From JAFGMQ01 sp036733345 (GTDB taxonomy: Bacteria; Desulfobacterota; DSM-4660; Desulfatiglandales; Desulfatiglandaceae): a stretch of 64,000 nt of DNA. The notes beneath the pieces were generated by a model. That model had not been told where the DNA came from and ran no database searches. It saw only the letters and a list, made by a program, of their open reading frames with translations. Position 1 is the first letter of the stretch; each line of letters begins with the position of its first letter. Positions 54,401-62,704 of the stretch are shown in pieces. Both the position numbers and the translations under genes were made by a program. Location: assembly GCA_036733345.1 (NCBI GenBank), contig DAINAR010000007.1:26415-90414 (forward strand), in the 5' to 3' direction.

Positions 54401-55570
54401 AAGACAGCCCGGAAATTAACTCTGTCAGCCACCAGGGATGTTCCGTGGACCGAGACCTGGATACTGGATGCAAGCCCGATATGGCACTGTGATTTTTCAG
54501 GGATACCGGTCATACATCACCAGGACAGACAGGGGCAATGGCGCCCTGAATGGAAACCATGGCCCGGCGAAAGCGTTGATATTACCATTTCAAGACCGAA
54601 GGCAATATCCGGACAAATTGTTACCATAGATTCTGCGGAGCTGGACTGGACTCCCGGGATGCGTTTTGACAAGGCCAGGCTGAACCTGTCCATCCGTACA
54701 AGCCGCGGCGGACAGCATAATGTATCTCTGCCTGAGGGAGCAGAACTCCAGTTTGTCAAGATTGATGGAAAAAGCCATCCTGTCAGACAGGAAGGACAGC
54801 AGGTCACAATTCCACTTCATCCGGGAAGCCAGATGATTCAGATAGAATGGCAGCAGCCCGGCGGTTCAAACATTTTAACAAAGGGACCTCTGGTCAGGAT
54901 AGGAGAACAGGCCGTTAATGCAAAGGTGACCTTTAATATGCCGAGAAGCAGATGGATTCTTCTGGCAGGAGGACCAAGGCTTGGGCCGGCAGTACTTTTA
55001 TGGAGTTATATATTTGTTATTCTGCTTGGGGCTGTAATACTCGGGCGAACCTCAATTACACCCCTTAAGACCTTTCAGTGGATACTCCTTGGTCTGGGGT
55101 TAACGCAGATATCGCCACTGATGACTATGGTGATAGTGGGATGGCTGCTTGCACTCGGCATGCGCAGAAAGCACGTGCCTCCTCCGAGGTGGTTTGCTTT
55201 TAACGGTGCCCAGGTTTTGTTGACGGTATGGACAGGCGTGGCGCTTTTCAGCCTTTATACTGCTATTGAAAGGGGGTTGCTAGGTATCCCGGATATGCAG
55301 ATTACCGGCAACTTTTCCAGCAGTCTGCATCTTCATTGGACACATGACCGGATAGGTGAATTTATGCCTCAGCCCTGGGTGCTGTCACTGCATAAAATGA
55401 TTTACCACATTTTGATGCTGGCCTGGGCATTATGGCTGGCATTCAGCCTTATCAGATGGTTTCGCTGGGGCTGGCAGTGCTATTCCGAAGGGGGGATATG
55501 GAGAAAATTCATTAGGCGGCGTAAGAAGGATAAGGAGGCTCAGAATGAAGTAGGTGCTAAAAAATCTTAA
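51482..55570 (+). CDS. Very large membrane protein of unknown function
   Basis: A 1362-residue protein. The N-terminus, LRYALRSLIVLSILAVVIMI then GLPCSAGF, is a signal sequence (possibly a lipobox, GLPC). The exported part (about 30-460) is beta-rich with repeated GLxxQEW/VDG-like patterns. Membrane helices lie at about 467-560 (five or so), 676-700, 715-730, 1165-1260 and 1300-1320. A second soluble domain (about 740-1150) begins after another signal-like stretch (LSFSLIAGPGDRASAA), as if two exported proteins had been joined. AGGAGG precedes the ATG. No family is recognised. The arrangement of beta domains between membrane blocks recalls CreD-like or glycan-processing membrane proteins, but this is only an impression. 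Confidence 0.7.
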   Translation: MLRYALRSLIVLSILAVVIMIGLPCSAGFNGTDIPPELARWKPWVLHGLEEKLCPTHFNDGRAYQCVWPTRIELTVDSDRGLFKQEWLVFAESWVPLPGDQDVWPLDVEVDGDDAPVVGRASLPCIFLTPGEHTVKGGFKWATMPESIHIPPSSGLVHLKMNGHEVEFPVLDKDGRLWLQKREKIVSSEDVLETRIFRLIEDNIPMQVINRIQLNVSGQAREIHLKDVLLKGSLPTDIESPLPARIGPEGDLLVQGRPGRWWIHINSRFEGPVSEIGPVAGLYGQEIWSFRSSPHLRMVNVTGVTSVDPSRTDLPVNWKSLPAYVMQPDSTISFRELRRGDPEPAPDALNLYRTWWLDFDGKGFTVQDHISGTMSRQWYLAMNPPGMLGRVAVDGVDQLITAHGEDKKPGVELRRGNLDMTAESRYEACNCVLPAVGWDHNVLSLKGTLNLSPGWRLLNARGIDVLPGTWFQQWTLLDLFIVLIIGLALFKLRGWPWGCLGLVTMCLIYHEPGAPRIVWLNLLAVLALMKVLPKGFIRRTVFLWGIVAGIYLLVLAIPFMVNQIRCGIYPQLEQPARIMPRVLPDMAGAPRAVMEKNAADTVSRARGLYKSTLPSMARIMKEEEESLEEQSMLQQDPNALIQTGPGVPSWNWRSFEMKWNGPVDKEQELRLWLLSPEINLLLAFLRTILLAMMIVGTVDRTCWKSIITHGFKAGTVLLVLLSFSLIAGPGDRASAAENSYPPQNLLEELQKRMLEPPDCLPYCADFLDMDLQAKEDGLRILLKVHAAVQNAVPLPAKSETWFPSVVLIDRGNAEGLYKDSEGVLWALVPKGIHNIVLTGTTGSRHAIQIPLYLKPRHATASAEGWDIQGISPEGKVDASIQLTRKKKEGKKIQAMTESFLPPFLNVERVFHLGLTWQISTTIERLTPTGMPVVISIPLMDGESVTTEGISTKDSYALINMGPNQRVVRFVSSLKTARKLTLSATRDVPWTETWILDASPIWHCDFSGIPVIHHQDRQGQWRPEWKPWPGESVDITISRPKAISGQIVTIDSAELDWTPGMRFDKARLNLSIRTSRGGQHNVSLPEGAELQFVKIDGKSHPVRQEGQQVTIPLHPGSQMIQIEWQQPGGSNILTKGPLVRIGEQAVNAKVTFNMPRSRWILLAGGPRLGPAVLLWSYIFVILLGAVILGRTSITPLKTFQWILLGLGLTQISPLMTMVIVGWLLALGMRRKHVPPPRWFAFNGAQVLLTVWTGVALFSLYTAIERGLLGIPDMQITGNFSSSLHLHWTHDRIGEFMPQPWVLSLHKMIYHILMLAWALWLAFSLIRWFRWGWQCYSEGGIWRKFIRRRKKDKEAQNEVGAKKS

Positions 55571-55921
55571 ATAATATGACTGGTTACAAGGGAGTAAGAA
55601 TGAAAAGGCGTTTGGTTCATCTGGTTTTAAAGTACCTATAGTTTTGAAAGAGGAAAGATAAGGAATTGTAGTGATCCGTACCCATACCCAAGGTCTAATC
55701 CGTCATTACGACAAATAGACTCTGTCATGATTACAGAAAATATTATTAATGTCGTCATGCCGGCGAAAGCCGGCATCCAGTGTTTTCAATAACTTTTCTG
55801 GATTCCGTGTCGTGCTCCGCTTGCACGGAATGACGGACAAGATAGGGAGCATGCAAAAGTTGCGAAAAATCAGTATGAACCGTATTTTTAAAGATACTTT
55901 CAAAAAAAGAGGAGAATTTGA
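55571..55921. other. Intergenic region with a palindromic repeat
   Basis: No gene is supported. Between 55748 and 55850 is a dispersed-type repeat: gtcatgccggcgaaagccgg and catccag, then ctggattccgtg ... cacggaatgac, containing the perfect hairpin GCCGGC-GAAA-GCCGGC. Text of this type is common between genes in many bacteria. The downstream YjbQ gene has GAGGAG about nine bases ahead of its start. Confidence 0.6.
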
Positions 55922-56338
55922 ATGAAAAGCTATCGCAAGGAATTATGGTTTAATATACCTACGAGACGTGCCTTCATCAATATTACACCTCAGGTGGAAG
56001 ACTGCCTGAGAGAAAGCGGCATCAAGGAAGGATTATTGCTGTGCAATGCCATGCACATCACGGCCTCTGTTTTTATTAATGACGATGAGCCTGGACTTCA
56101 TCATGATTATGAGTTATGGCTTGAAAAACTTGCACCACATGAGCCTGTATCCCAGTACCGGCATAATGTTGGAGAAGATAATGCCGATGCGCATATGAAA
56201 CGGCAGGTTATGGGACGTGAAGTAGTTGTGGCCATAAGCGAGGGAAGGCTTGACTTCGGACCCTGGGAGCAGATTTTTTACGGGGAATTCGATGGCAGGA
56301 GAAGAAAACGGGTACTTGTGAAGATTATTGGAGAATAG
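55922..56338 (+). CDS. YjbQ/UPF0047 family protein
   Basis: A 138-residue YjbQ-family protein of normal length. It starts MKSYRKELWFNIPTRRAFIN, goes on with ITPQVEDCLRESGIKEGLLL, CNAMHITASVFINDDEPGLH and HDYELWLEKLAPHEPVSQY, and has the His-containing NADAHMKRQVMGREVVVAIS and GRLDFGPWEQIFYGEFDGRR segments. These hold the conserved HxTA/H, DAH and GxWQxIF/Y features. Members have a weak thiamine-phosphate synthase activity, but the main role is unknown. A GAGGAG site lies upstream. It stands alone after a palindromic repeat. Confidence 0.92.
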   Translation: MKSYRKELWFNIPTRRAFINITPQVEDCLRESGIKEGLLLCNAMHITASVFINDDEPGLHHDYELWLEKLAPHEPVSQYRHNVGEDNADAHMKRQVMGREVVVAISEGRLDFGPWEQIFYGEFDGRRRKRVLVKIIGE

Positions 56339-56529
56339 AAGGCAGATTTACAGATAATGAGTGATGAGTGGTTAAGGCTGAAAGCTCAAAGCTTAAAGGT
56401 GAAAGCTCAAAGAGAGCTGATAGCCCCTAAATAATAGCCAGTATGTAGGATACACAAGTAGAGCCGTTTAAAAGCAATGGCGCGAGACGGGTGACACTTG
56501 ATTATCTAATGGTGATTCAGACAGGGCAC
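56339..56529. other. Non-coding stretch before the assembly gap
   Basis: No gene is supported. A 13-base word, tgaaagctcaaag, occurs twice in a short span near 56380-56415. The region runs into the assembly gap. Confidence 0.35.
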
Positions 56530-56739
56530 GCTTTATGTTGACATTTAGGCCTTACCGTTTCTAAAATGAATTCCGTTGTTATATNNNNNNNNNNNNNNNN
56601 NNNNNNNNNNNNNNNNNNNNNNNNNNNNNNNNNNNNNNNNNNNNNNNNNNNNNNNNNNNNNNNNNNNNNNNNNNNNNNNNNNNNGCTTTATGTTGACATT
56701 TAGGCCTTACCGTTTCTAAAATGAATTCCGTTGTTATAT
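56530..56739. other. 100-N assembly gap flanked by an exact 55-base duplicate
   Basis: The 100 Ns run from 56585 to 56684. The 55 bases just before them (56530-56584, starting gctttatgttgacatttagg and ending gttgttatat) are identical to the 55 just after them (56685-56739). This is what appears when two overlapping contig ends are scaffolded without merging, so the gap is probably artificial and the true distance shorter by about 155 bases. Confidence 0.88.
56693..56722 (+). promoter_or_regulatory. Sigma-70 promoter upstream of the DUF2333/gsp genes
   Basis: A perfect -35 TTGACA (56693-56698), an 18-base spacer and a -10 TAAAAT (56717-56722, five of six matches) lie about 120 bases ahead of the DUF2333 start. 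It falls inside the duplicated 55-mer, so a second copy at 56538-56567 is likely an assembly artefact. Confidence 0.65.
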
Positions 56740-56844
56740 TTTTTTAATCGAATCTCATAACGACTGCACTTGATTCCCTGAAAAGAGTCGGATTCAGTTG
56801 CTGAGATTCAGTAAAGGGTTTAGGTTCAGGAGGAGATCAGGATT

Positions 56845-57804
56845 ATGGAAACTGCTACTGAAGAAAAGAAAAAGAAAAAAGGAAAAAAGGCTGCTGTTTT
56901 AGTCATTTTTTTGTGCCTGATTGTTTTTTTCGCAGTTGTCATGGCAATCAATTCCAGGAAGCCTGAAAATATTGCGATTGATAAACTGGATGGCGATATT
57001 AAAGGCATGGCGTTTATCACGACCAATAAGCTTCTTGTAGAACAGATGTATTCGAACTGGCTGCCTAATGACCTTTTCTGGCCGACTGTGCTCCTTGATA
57101 ATATGCCCAGTTTTCAGATCGGTGAATTAGAGGTTGTCAGGTACAACATCAGAGTCCTGAGGGATAACCTGTCGCGTATGCGTACAACGGATAAGCTTGA
57201 CCCTCTGGCAGAAGAAGCCTTCACTTCATTATCAAACGATCCCTACAAATGGTGGTTTCCATCTGCAGAAAGCAAATGGAAAAAGGCCTGCAATGACCTG
57301 CAGTCATTAAAAAAGAATCTTCTTGCAGGCAAATCGCAGTTCTATCCGAGGGCAGATAATCTGGTTGAACTGCTTCAGCAGTATGCTTCCCTTATGGGAG
57401 GGGTGAATACCAGGCTTATCAATGCACCCCGGGATATAAACAGAGTCTTGACTATTGACGATACGGACGAAGAAAAAGCAAAGGGTCTAAAGATGGTGGA
57501 AGTGGATATACCATGGTATCTGATCGACAATAATTTCTATTATGCCCAGGGTGCTGCATATGCACTTAACGAGTCTTTTAAGGCAATTCGGATTGATTTC
57601 ATTGATGTACTGACAGATAAAAATTCTTTAACATTACTTGATAAGATAATTGAGAACCTGAAAAGATGCGATTTTGAGCCCTTGATTGTATTCAACGGGG
57701 ATCCAGGAAGTATTTTTGCCAATCATTCCTTGAATCTTTCAGGAGTTTTTAACGATGCCAGGCAGAAAGTGAATTCCCTGATAGTCTCCTTGACTCAGGG
57801 ATAA
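56845..57804 (+). CDS. DUF2333 family membrane-anchored protein
   Basis: A 319-residue protein of the DUF2333 family. It has a basic N-terminus (EEKKKKKGKKAAVLVIFLCL), one membrane helix at about 15-36 (LVIFLCLIVFFAVVMAI), and a long domain on the far side. Segments such as YSNWLPNDLFWPTVLLDNMP, DPYKWWFPSAESKWKKACND, and YYAQGAAYALNESFKAIRID match the family. The function is unknown, but the gene lies just upstream of gsp genes and shares their strand, so a link to the type II secretion machine is plausible. AGGAGGAG precedes the ATG. A strong promoter lies in front. Confidence 0.87.
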   Translation: METATEEKKKKKGKKAAVLVIFLCLIVFFAVVMAINSRKPENIAIDKLDGDIKGMAFITTNKLLVEQMYSNWLPNDLFWPTVLLDNMPSFQIGELEVVRYNIRVLRDNLSRMRTTDKLDPLAEEAFTSLSNDPYKWWFPSAESKWKKACNDLQSLKKNLLAGKSQFYPRADNLVELLQQYASLMGGVNTRLINAPRDINRVLTIDDTDEEKAKGLKMVEVDIPWYLIDNNFYYAQGAAYALNESFKAIRIDFIDVLTDKNSLTLLDKIIENLKRCDFEPLIVFNGDPGSIFANHSLNLSGVFNDARQKVNSLIVSLTQG

Positions 57805-58042
57805 TAGTTTCCCTGAAATTTCCTGAGTTATCACCCTTATGAGTTGTGGTACTGGTTCAAGGCAGGGCTGTACCTCAGTTTGAAAAGTGTTTAAGGGACG
57901 ATAGCTTTCTTTATATTCTCCTGTCTATTTATGCACTTTTTTGAATTTTAAAAGTAATACCTGTAAAGTCTATTCAGGGCTGATGCCGGGGAGCAAGGCA
58001 ACGGCATAGAAAGAATGATCACAGATATCAAGGAGTGTTGAA
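57805..58042. other. Non-coding gap where gspI or gspH would be expected
   Basis: This 238-base stretch separates DUF2333 from gspJ. In usual type II secretion operons the minor pseudopilin genes gspH and gspI precede gspJ; no frame here shows a prepilin cleavage site or its helix. AAGGAG at 58030-58035 is the only clear signal. Confidence 0.5.
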
Positions 58043-58750
58043 ATAGACCTTATAAATACAAAAGACAGAAATGGTTTTACACTGCTGGAGATCCTGATAG
58101 CCATTTTTATTCTTGCTGTGGTAATCTCAACGGTTTTTGTCTCATATACCTGCACCATAAAATTGACAGAAGAGACCGAGTCCAAAGCGGAGGCCTATGG
58201 AATGGCTCGCATAGCCCTGGAGAGGATACAGGACGATCTGGAGTCGGCTATTATTTTTGATGAAGATGAAAATCTGCCTTATAAAGTGGATCTTGATTCA
58301 TGGAATCAATTTGCGGGAGAGGATAGTGAGTCACAGGGCAGATGCATGGATAGCATCCGTTTTATTTCCCGGTCTCACCTTATTCTGGATCAATGGAGCA
58401 GGAAATACGGTATTGCAAGAATAGCATACAGTATTAGGGAAAACGAGGTTGGAGAAGGTTTTATTCTTTACCGGAGTGATACTCCCGAAATTGATAAATC
58501 CTTCAGTGAGGAAGACAAGGGACTGGTCCTGTGCGAGGATGTGTTTTCATTTAATTTAACCTATTATGACTCAGATGGGAATCCATATGACAGCTGGGAT
58601 TCAAATGGGGAGGCAATAAAAGGCAAATTGCCTGCCATGGTTTTAATATCACTTGATATTTTTAACAGGTTTAGTCCGGAATCACCCATAAAATTTATAT
58701 CAGGCGTTGTGCTTCCTATGGCCGGGATCAGATATGGCAGGACTTCTTAA
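58043..58750 (+). CDS. gspJ: Type II secretion minor pseudopilin GspJ (start codon not canonical)
   Basis: The protein carries a prepilin signal, DRNGFTLLEILIAIFILAVV, with Gly before Phe, the Glu at +5 and the hydrophobic helix, and goes on with MARIALERIQDDLESAIIFD and RFSPESPIKFISGVVLPMAG; size and pattern fit GspJ. The frame opens after a TGA at 58016-58018, and between it and the prepilin motif there is no ATG, GTG or TTG. AAGGAG (58030-58035) is seven bases from an ATA codon at 58043, which may be the start. If one A were missing from the AAA run at 58041, a GTG or TTG start would result (MLKIDLINTKDRNGF). Translation may also be coupled to a mini-ORF (TTG-AAA-TAG). It overlaps gspK by 17 bases. 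Confidence 0.82.
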   Translation: MDLINTKDRNGFTLLEILIAIFILAVVISTVFVSYTCTIKLTEETESKAEAYGMARIALERIQDDLESAIIFDEDENLPYKVDLDSWNQFAGEDSESQGRCMDSIRFISRSHLILDQWSRKYGIARIAYSIRENEVGEGFILYRSDTPEIDKSFSEEDKGLVLCEDVFSFNLTYYDSDGNPYDSWDSNGEAIKGKLPAMVLISLDIFNRFSPESPIKFISGVVLPMAGIRYGRTS

Positions 58751-59711
58751 AAATAAACAGGGTTTTGCCCTGATTCTGACCGTTATGATAATCAGTTTGA
58801 TAGTTGCATTAACATTGAAGTTTAATAAGTCAATGCGTTCTGAACTGGGAGCAGCCGCCAGGCTAAGGGATGGAATTGCCACGGGATGTATTGCTGAATC
58901 GGGATTTAATTGCGCCATTGCAGTCCTTTCTGAAGATGCATCCAAAAACGATTATGACTCACTTACTGAGCCCTGGGCATATTCCAGTGCAGTTTCTCAC
59001 AACTCCTCTCTCATGTTTGAAGACGGTCGTTTTGAGCTGGAGATACTGGATCTTTCAGGGAGGATTCAGATCAATCAATTGATTGATAAGAGCGGGAATT
59101 ATAATCCGGAACAGAAAGAACTCCTGACAAGATTCCTCTATAATGAACAATTCGATCTTGAAAGTGAAGAAGTGGATGATCTTATTGACGCCATTAAGGA
59201 TTGGATTGATCCAGACAACGAAATTACGGGTTTTGGCGCAGAAAACAGCTATTATCAGGCACTTGATAAACCATATCCGTGCGGGAATGCACCATTTCTT
59301 TTTCTGGAAGATATGCTTTATGTCAGAGGAATGACAGAGAGGCTATATTACGGTACTGAAGAGAAACCGGGGGTATCATACTACCTGACTGTTCACGGTG
59401 ATGGAAGGATAAATATCAATACGGCAGATCAATTAGTACTGAAGTGCCTTTCAGAAGAAATAGACAGCGAGATGGTTGAGGGAATCGTTGAATATCGCAT
59501 GAATGAAGACATGGATATAAATGAACCCACATGGTACAACAATGTGCCCGGGATGAGGCATATCGTTATTAATCCTGAAATTATAACAACTTTGAGCACC
59601 TATTTTAAAATTTCGTCACTGGGAATTAAAGATCATGTGAATAAACAGATAACCGGCATTGTAAAGAGAAATGATAGGACGGTTAAGATACTTTCATGGA
59701 AGAAGGAATAA
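58734..59711 (+). CDS. gspK: Type II secretion minor pseudopilin GspK
   Basis: A 325-residue GspK, the largest minor pseudopilin. It starts MAGLLKNKQGFALILTVMII and continues SLIVALTLKFNKSMRSELGA, with a prepilin-type motif Q-GFALILTVM lacking the +5 Glu, as is typical of GspK. The body has GRFELEILDLSGRIQINQLI, DLIDAIKDWIDPDNEITGFG, LDKPYPCGNAPFLFLEDMLY and GDGRININTADQLVLKCLSE, all hallmarks of the helical insertion of GspK. The ATG 58734 was preferred to one nine codons upstream because it fits the family start. It overlaps the end of gspJ. Confidence 0.93.
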   Translation: MAGLLKNKQGFALILTVMIISLIVALTLKFNKSMRSELGAAARLRDGIATGCIAESGFNCAIAVLSEDASKNDYDSLTEPWAYSSAVSHNSSLMFEDGRFELEILDLSGRIQINQLIDKSGNYNPEQKELLTRFLYNEQFDLESEEVDDLIDAIKDWIDPDNEITGFGAENSYYQALDKPYPCGNAPFLFLEDMLYVRGMTERLYYGTEEKPGVSYYLTVHGDGRININTADQLVLKCLSEEIDSEMVEGIVEYRMNEDMDINEPTWYNNVPGMRHIVINPEIITTLSTYFKISSLGIKDHVNKQITGIVKRNDRTVKILSWKKE

Positions 59712-59756
59712 AGCCGTTTGCAAAACAGATTCCACAAAAACAGCAGACAATAGAAA

Positions 59757-61259
59757 ATGCCAGGAAAAATATTAGGTCTTGACATAAATGAGGATTCGAT
59801 TACTGCAGTGCAGGTAAGAGTTGGACTTAAAGGCCATCAAATTATTTTTTGCGCTGAGGCCGGGATTAAAGAGAGCGGTGGGTTAGGCAATGCATTAATG
59901 GCAATTTCAGCGCAGTTAGATCAGAAGAGTGATGTCTGTATAAGTTCAATTCCCGCGGAAAGTATCTCTTTTCGAAATCTCGATATGCCCTTTAAGGATC
60001 GAAAAAAGATTGCTCAGACACTTCCCTTTGAAATTGAAGGCATGCTTCCTTTTCCAATCCATGATTTAATATCAGACTTTATAGTAAACAAGCATTCGGA
60101 GCAGAGCCGCATCCTGTCTGCATCAGTGTATAAGAATTTTATTTCGGATCGTATCATGCAGATGGAGTCCTGCGGCATAGACCCGGATATCCTGGATATA
60201 AGATGTGTTCCAGTTGTATGCAGGCTTTTGAAATCGCAGGAAGCCCCGGAAGAGGGTCTTTTCCTGGATATTGGAGAAAAAAGGCTTACCATGGTGCTCT
60301 TTAAAGATAAGCATATATCTCTTATCCGGAATTTTGCCCTGCCTGACAGTCCTTTTCAAAAAAACACCATTCATTCCAAAGATAATAATCATGACAATTT
60401 TTCAGCACCTGAACAAATTGAAGAACATTTCAAGTCCTTTTGTGCTTTGATAGACAACACTTTGCATGCCTTTGGCTGGCAGAGCGGCAGGCCTGTACGT
60501 CCTGAAAAAGTCCTGTTTACCGGAAGAGGCGCTCTTTACCCCAATACAGGGAATATCCTGGAAAAATATCTGAATATTACGGCCCAACAGATTGATTTGT
60601 GCAGAGGCAGCAGGATTCAAATGGATGAGAATATTGCGCGAATCTGGAATCCTTTATTGATGGATGGAGCCCTCGCACTTGCCATCAGGGATTCCAAAGA
60701 CGATCAGAATTTCAATTTCAGGAAAGATGATTTCGAGACAAAAAGGCCTTATATGGCTCTAAATATGAATTTTCGTAAGGCAGCGGTGCTGTTATCGGTA
60801 GTCTTTGCATTGCTGATTGCTGATATCGGCATTGACTACTATTTATTGAAGGAGAGGGCAGGGAGGCTTGATCAGGAAATGGCGAGTGTGTTCAGACAGA
60901 CATTTCCCGAGGTGAGGAGGATTGTAGACCCGCTTCAGCAGATGAAGATTAAGATCAATGAGACAAGAAAGCTGGCGGGTGTGCTGCCCGGAACAGCCTC
61001 TGATATCCCGGTGATTGAAATACTGAAAGACATATCCGAACGTATTCCCAGTACTGTTAACATAAATGTAACACGTATAGGTATTGATCTGGAAACGGTT
61101 CGAATAAGCGGTAAGACAGATACATACAGCACTGTTGATAGAATACAGAATGTCCTTGAGGGATCTGGCTATTTCAGTGAGGTTTCAATAAGCTCAACAA
61201 ATCTGGACAGGTCAGGAAATCAGGTGCAATTTGAAATAAAGCTTCTGCGGGCGCGATAA
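59757..61259 (+). CDS. gspL: Type II secretion protein GspL (PilM-like actin fold)
   Basis: A 500-residue protein. The N-terminal 320 residues have an actin-like fold of PilM/GspL type (MPGKILGLDINEDSITAVQV, SSIPAESISFRNLDMPFKDR, EGLFLDIGEKRLTMVLFKD), followed by a single membrane helix at about 343-364 (AVLLSVVFALLIADIGIDYY) and a periplasmic part with IEILKDISERIPSTVNINVT, like PilN/GspL ferredoxin-like domains. GspL ties the ATPase GspE to the inner-membrane platform. It lies 45 bases after gspK and touches gspM (one shared base). Confidence 0.9.
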   Translation: MPGKILGLDINEDSITAVQVRVGLKGHQIIFCAEAGIKESGGLGNALMAISAQLDQKSDVCISSIPAESISFRNLDMPFKDRKKIAQTLPFEIEGMLPFPIHDLISDFIVNKHSEQSRILSASVYKNFISDRIMQMESCGIDPDILDIRCVPVVCRLLKSQEAPEEGLFLDIGEKRLTMVLFKDKHISLIRNFALPDSPFQKNTIHSKDNNHDNFSAPEQIEEHFKSFCALIDNTLHAFGWQSGRPVRPEKVLFTGRGALYPNTGNILEKYLNITAQQIDLCRGSRIQMDENIARIWNPLLMDGALALAIRDSKDDQNFNFRKDDFETKRPYMALNMNFRKAAVLLSVVFALLIADIGIDYYLLKERAGRLDQEMASVFRQTFPEVRRIVDPLQQMKIKINETRKLAGVLPGTASDIPVIEILKDISERIPSTVNINVTRIGIDLETVRISGKTDTYSTVDRIQNVLEGSGYFSEVSISSTNLDRSGNQVQFEIKLLRAR

Positions 61260-61780
61260 TGAAATTAGCAACGAGAGAAAAATATCTTATAATACTGGGT
61301 GCAGTTTTTATTGTCATCTTATTTTTGAGTAAATTCATTGTCTTCCCCTTTTTTGAAAACAGGGAAAGGCTTCAAAAGGGGCTAAGTTCTAAAGAAGATG
61401 CGTTAAAAGAAATTATAAAGTTGAGTGCTGAGTATCAGGCTCAGAAAGATGGTTCGCAAAGGATACAGGAGATAATTGCCCGTCGTGACGAGAATTTCAC
61501 ATTGTTTTCGTTCCTTGAAAAAGCTGCCGGTGAAGTAAAAGTCAAGGACAGCATCAAGTATATGAAACCGTCTGTTTCTCAGGTGACAGGCCCTTATAAA
61601 GAATCGATGGTTCAAATGGAATTGGAAAAAATTACCCTGAAACAACTGGTGGATTATCTTTACCGTATTGAATCAAAAGAAAAGGCTGTAAGTATCAAGA
61701 GGATTGAAATCAGGGAAAACAAGAGAGAAACCGGATACCTTAATGCGGTTATCCATGTATTGACCTTAAGGCAGATATAG
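61259..61780 (+). CDS. gspM: Type II secretion protein GspM
   Basis: A 173-residue bitopic membrane protein. The ATG begins on the last base of the gspL stop (TAATG), a classic coupling. The helix YLIILGAVFIVILFLSKFIV (residues about 8-27) is followed by a coiled-coil stretch (RERLQKGLSSKEDALKEIIK) and a periplasmic ferredoxin-like domain. This matches GspM, which binds GspL in the inner-membrane platform. Sequence conservation in GspM is low, so the call relies on position, size and topology. Confidence 0.85.
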   Translation: MKLATREKYLIILGAVFIVILFLSKFIVFPFFENRERLQKGLSSKEDALKEIIKLSAEYQAQKDGSQRIQEIIARRDENFTLFSFLEKAAGEVKVKDSIKYMKPSVSQVTGPYKESMVQMELEKITLKQLVDYLYRIESKEKAVSIKRIEIRENKRETGYLNAVIHVLTLRQI

Positions 61781-61796
61781 CAGATAAGGGTTTAAA

Positions 61797-62693
61797 ATGA
61801 GATTGTCTATATCCAAAAACAAGAAGTATATATTTTATTTCCTGTATTCTCTTATCTTACTGATTGTACTATTATATTTCCGCTTTCCCTCGAATGCCTT
61901 CAAGTTTTATCTGCAGGCAACCGCAAAGAGCATCTCTCCGGAAAATATACTGATGATCAGAGAAGTTAAGCCTGCATTTCCTGTCGGCATTAATCTTGCG
62001 GATGTAAGATTTTCAAGTAATGCAAATCCTGATATAAGATATCTTTCAGCGGACAGCATCACGGTAAGACCTCAAATATGGTCTTTTTTGCTGGGGAGAT
62101 TAAAATTTAATTTTATGTGTAATGTTAATAAGGGTTTTCTGGAAGGCAATATCCATTTTACGGAAAATAAAACAGGAAGTCATTTCAAATCTTCCATTAA
62201 ATTCAACAGCATAAAGATTGCTGAAGCATCGTCTCTCTCATCATTTATCGAGTGTGATTTAAATGGAGAATTAGATGGTTCCCTTACATTCAGCTCCATG
62301 GATGAAAAGCTCCAGAACGGTGCAGGAGAGGCGCAATTCAATATTAAAAATGGCCGCATAACCTTTTTCCGGCCAATTCCGATCTTAGGTTCCATAGATT
62401 TTGAGGATCTCAAGGTCAGGTGCGTTATGGAAAAAAGGAATTTGAGATTGAATCATTTTGAGCTCCTCGGGCAGGAGATGACCGGGACGTTATCCGGAGA
62501 AATACGCCTGAATAACGATATCTCAAAAAGTGCTGTCAATATCAGGGGTTCAATCGAGCTGTCTCCGGCATTTTTTAAAAACAGAAAGGACTCTTCTGCT
62601 TTTTTTGCATATTTCAGGCAACGTATGAAAAACGGAAGGCTTTCTTTTCTGCTAACAGGGAATATCAGTGAGCCAAGATTCACATTGTTGTAG
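61797..62693 (+). CDS. gspN: Type II secretion protein GspN-like
   Basis: A 298-residue membrane-anchored protein. It has one helix near the N-terminus (KYIFYFLYSLILLIVLLYFR), then a beta-rich periplasmic part (FPVGINLADVRFSSNANPDI, LKFNFMCNVNKGFLEGNIHF and SGEIRLNNDISKSAVNIRGS) typical of AsmA-like/GspN domains. In many operons gspN follows gspM, as it does here (16 bases after). The C-terminus ends FLLTGNISEPRFTLL, a common ending of this family. GspN is not essential in all systems; its exact job is unclear. Confidence 0.82.
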   Translation: MRLSISKNKKYIFYFLYSLILLIVLLYFRFPSNAFKFYLQATAKSISPENILMIREVKPAFPVGINLADVRFSSNANPDIRYLSADSITVRPQIWSFLLGRLKFNFMCNVNKGFLEGNIHFTENKTGSHFKSSIKFNSIKIAEASSLSSFIECDLNGELDGSLTFSSMDEKLQNGAGEAQFNIKNGRITFFRPIPILGSIDFEDLKVRCVMEKRNLRLNHFELLGQEMTGTLSGEIRLNNDISKSAVNIRGSIELSPAFFKNRKDSSAFFAYFRQRMKNGRLSFLLTGNISEPRFTLL

Positions 62694-62704
62694 TAAGGAG
62701 AGGA

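Noticed and set aside
55748..55850. Possible CRISPR or mobile element because of the strong hairpin GCCGGC-GAAA-GCCGGC
   Set aside because: Only one unit, no regular spacers and no cas genes; it fits a common dispersed intergenic repeat.
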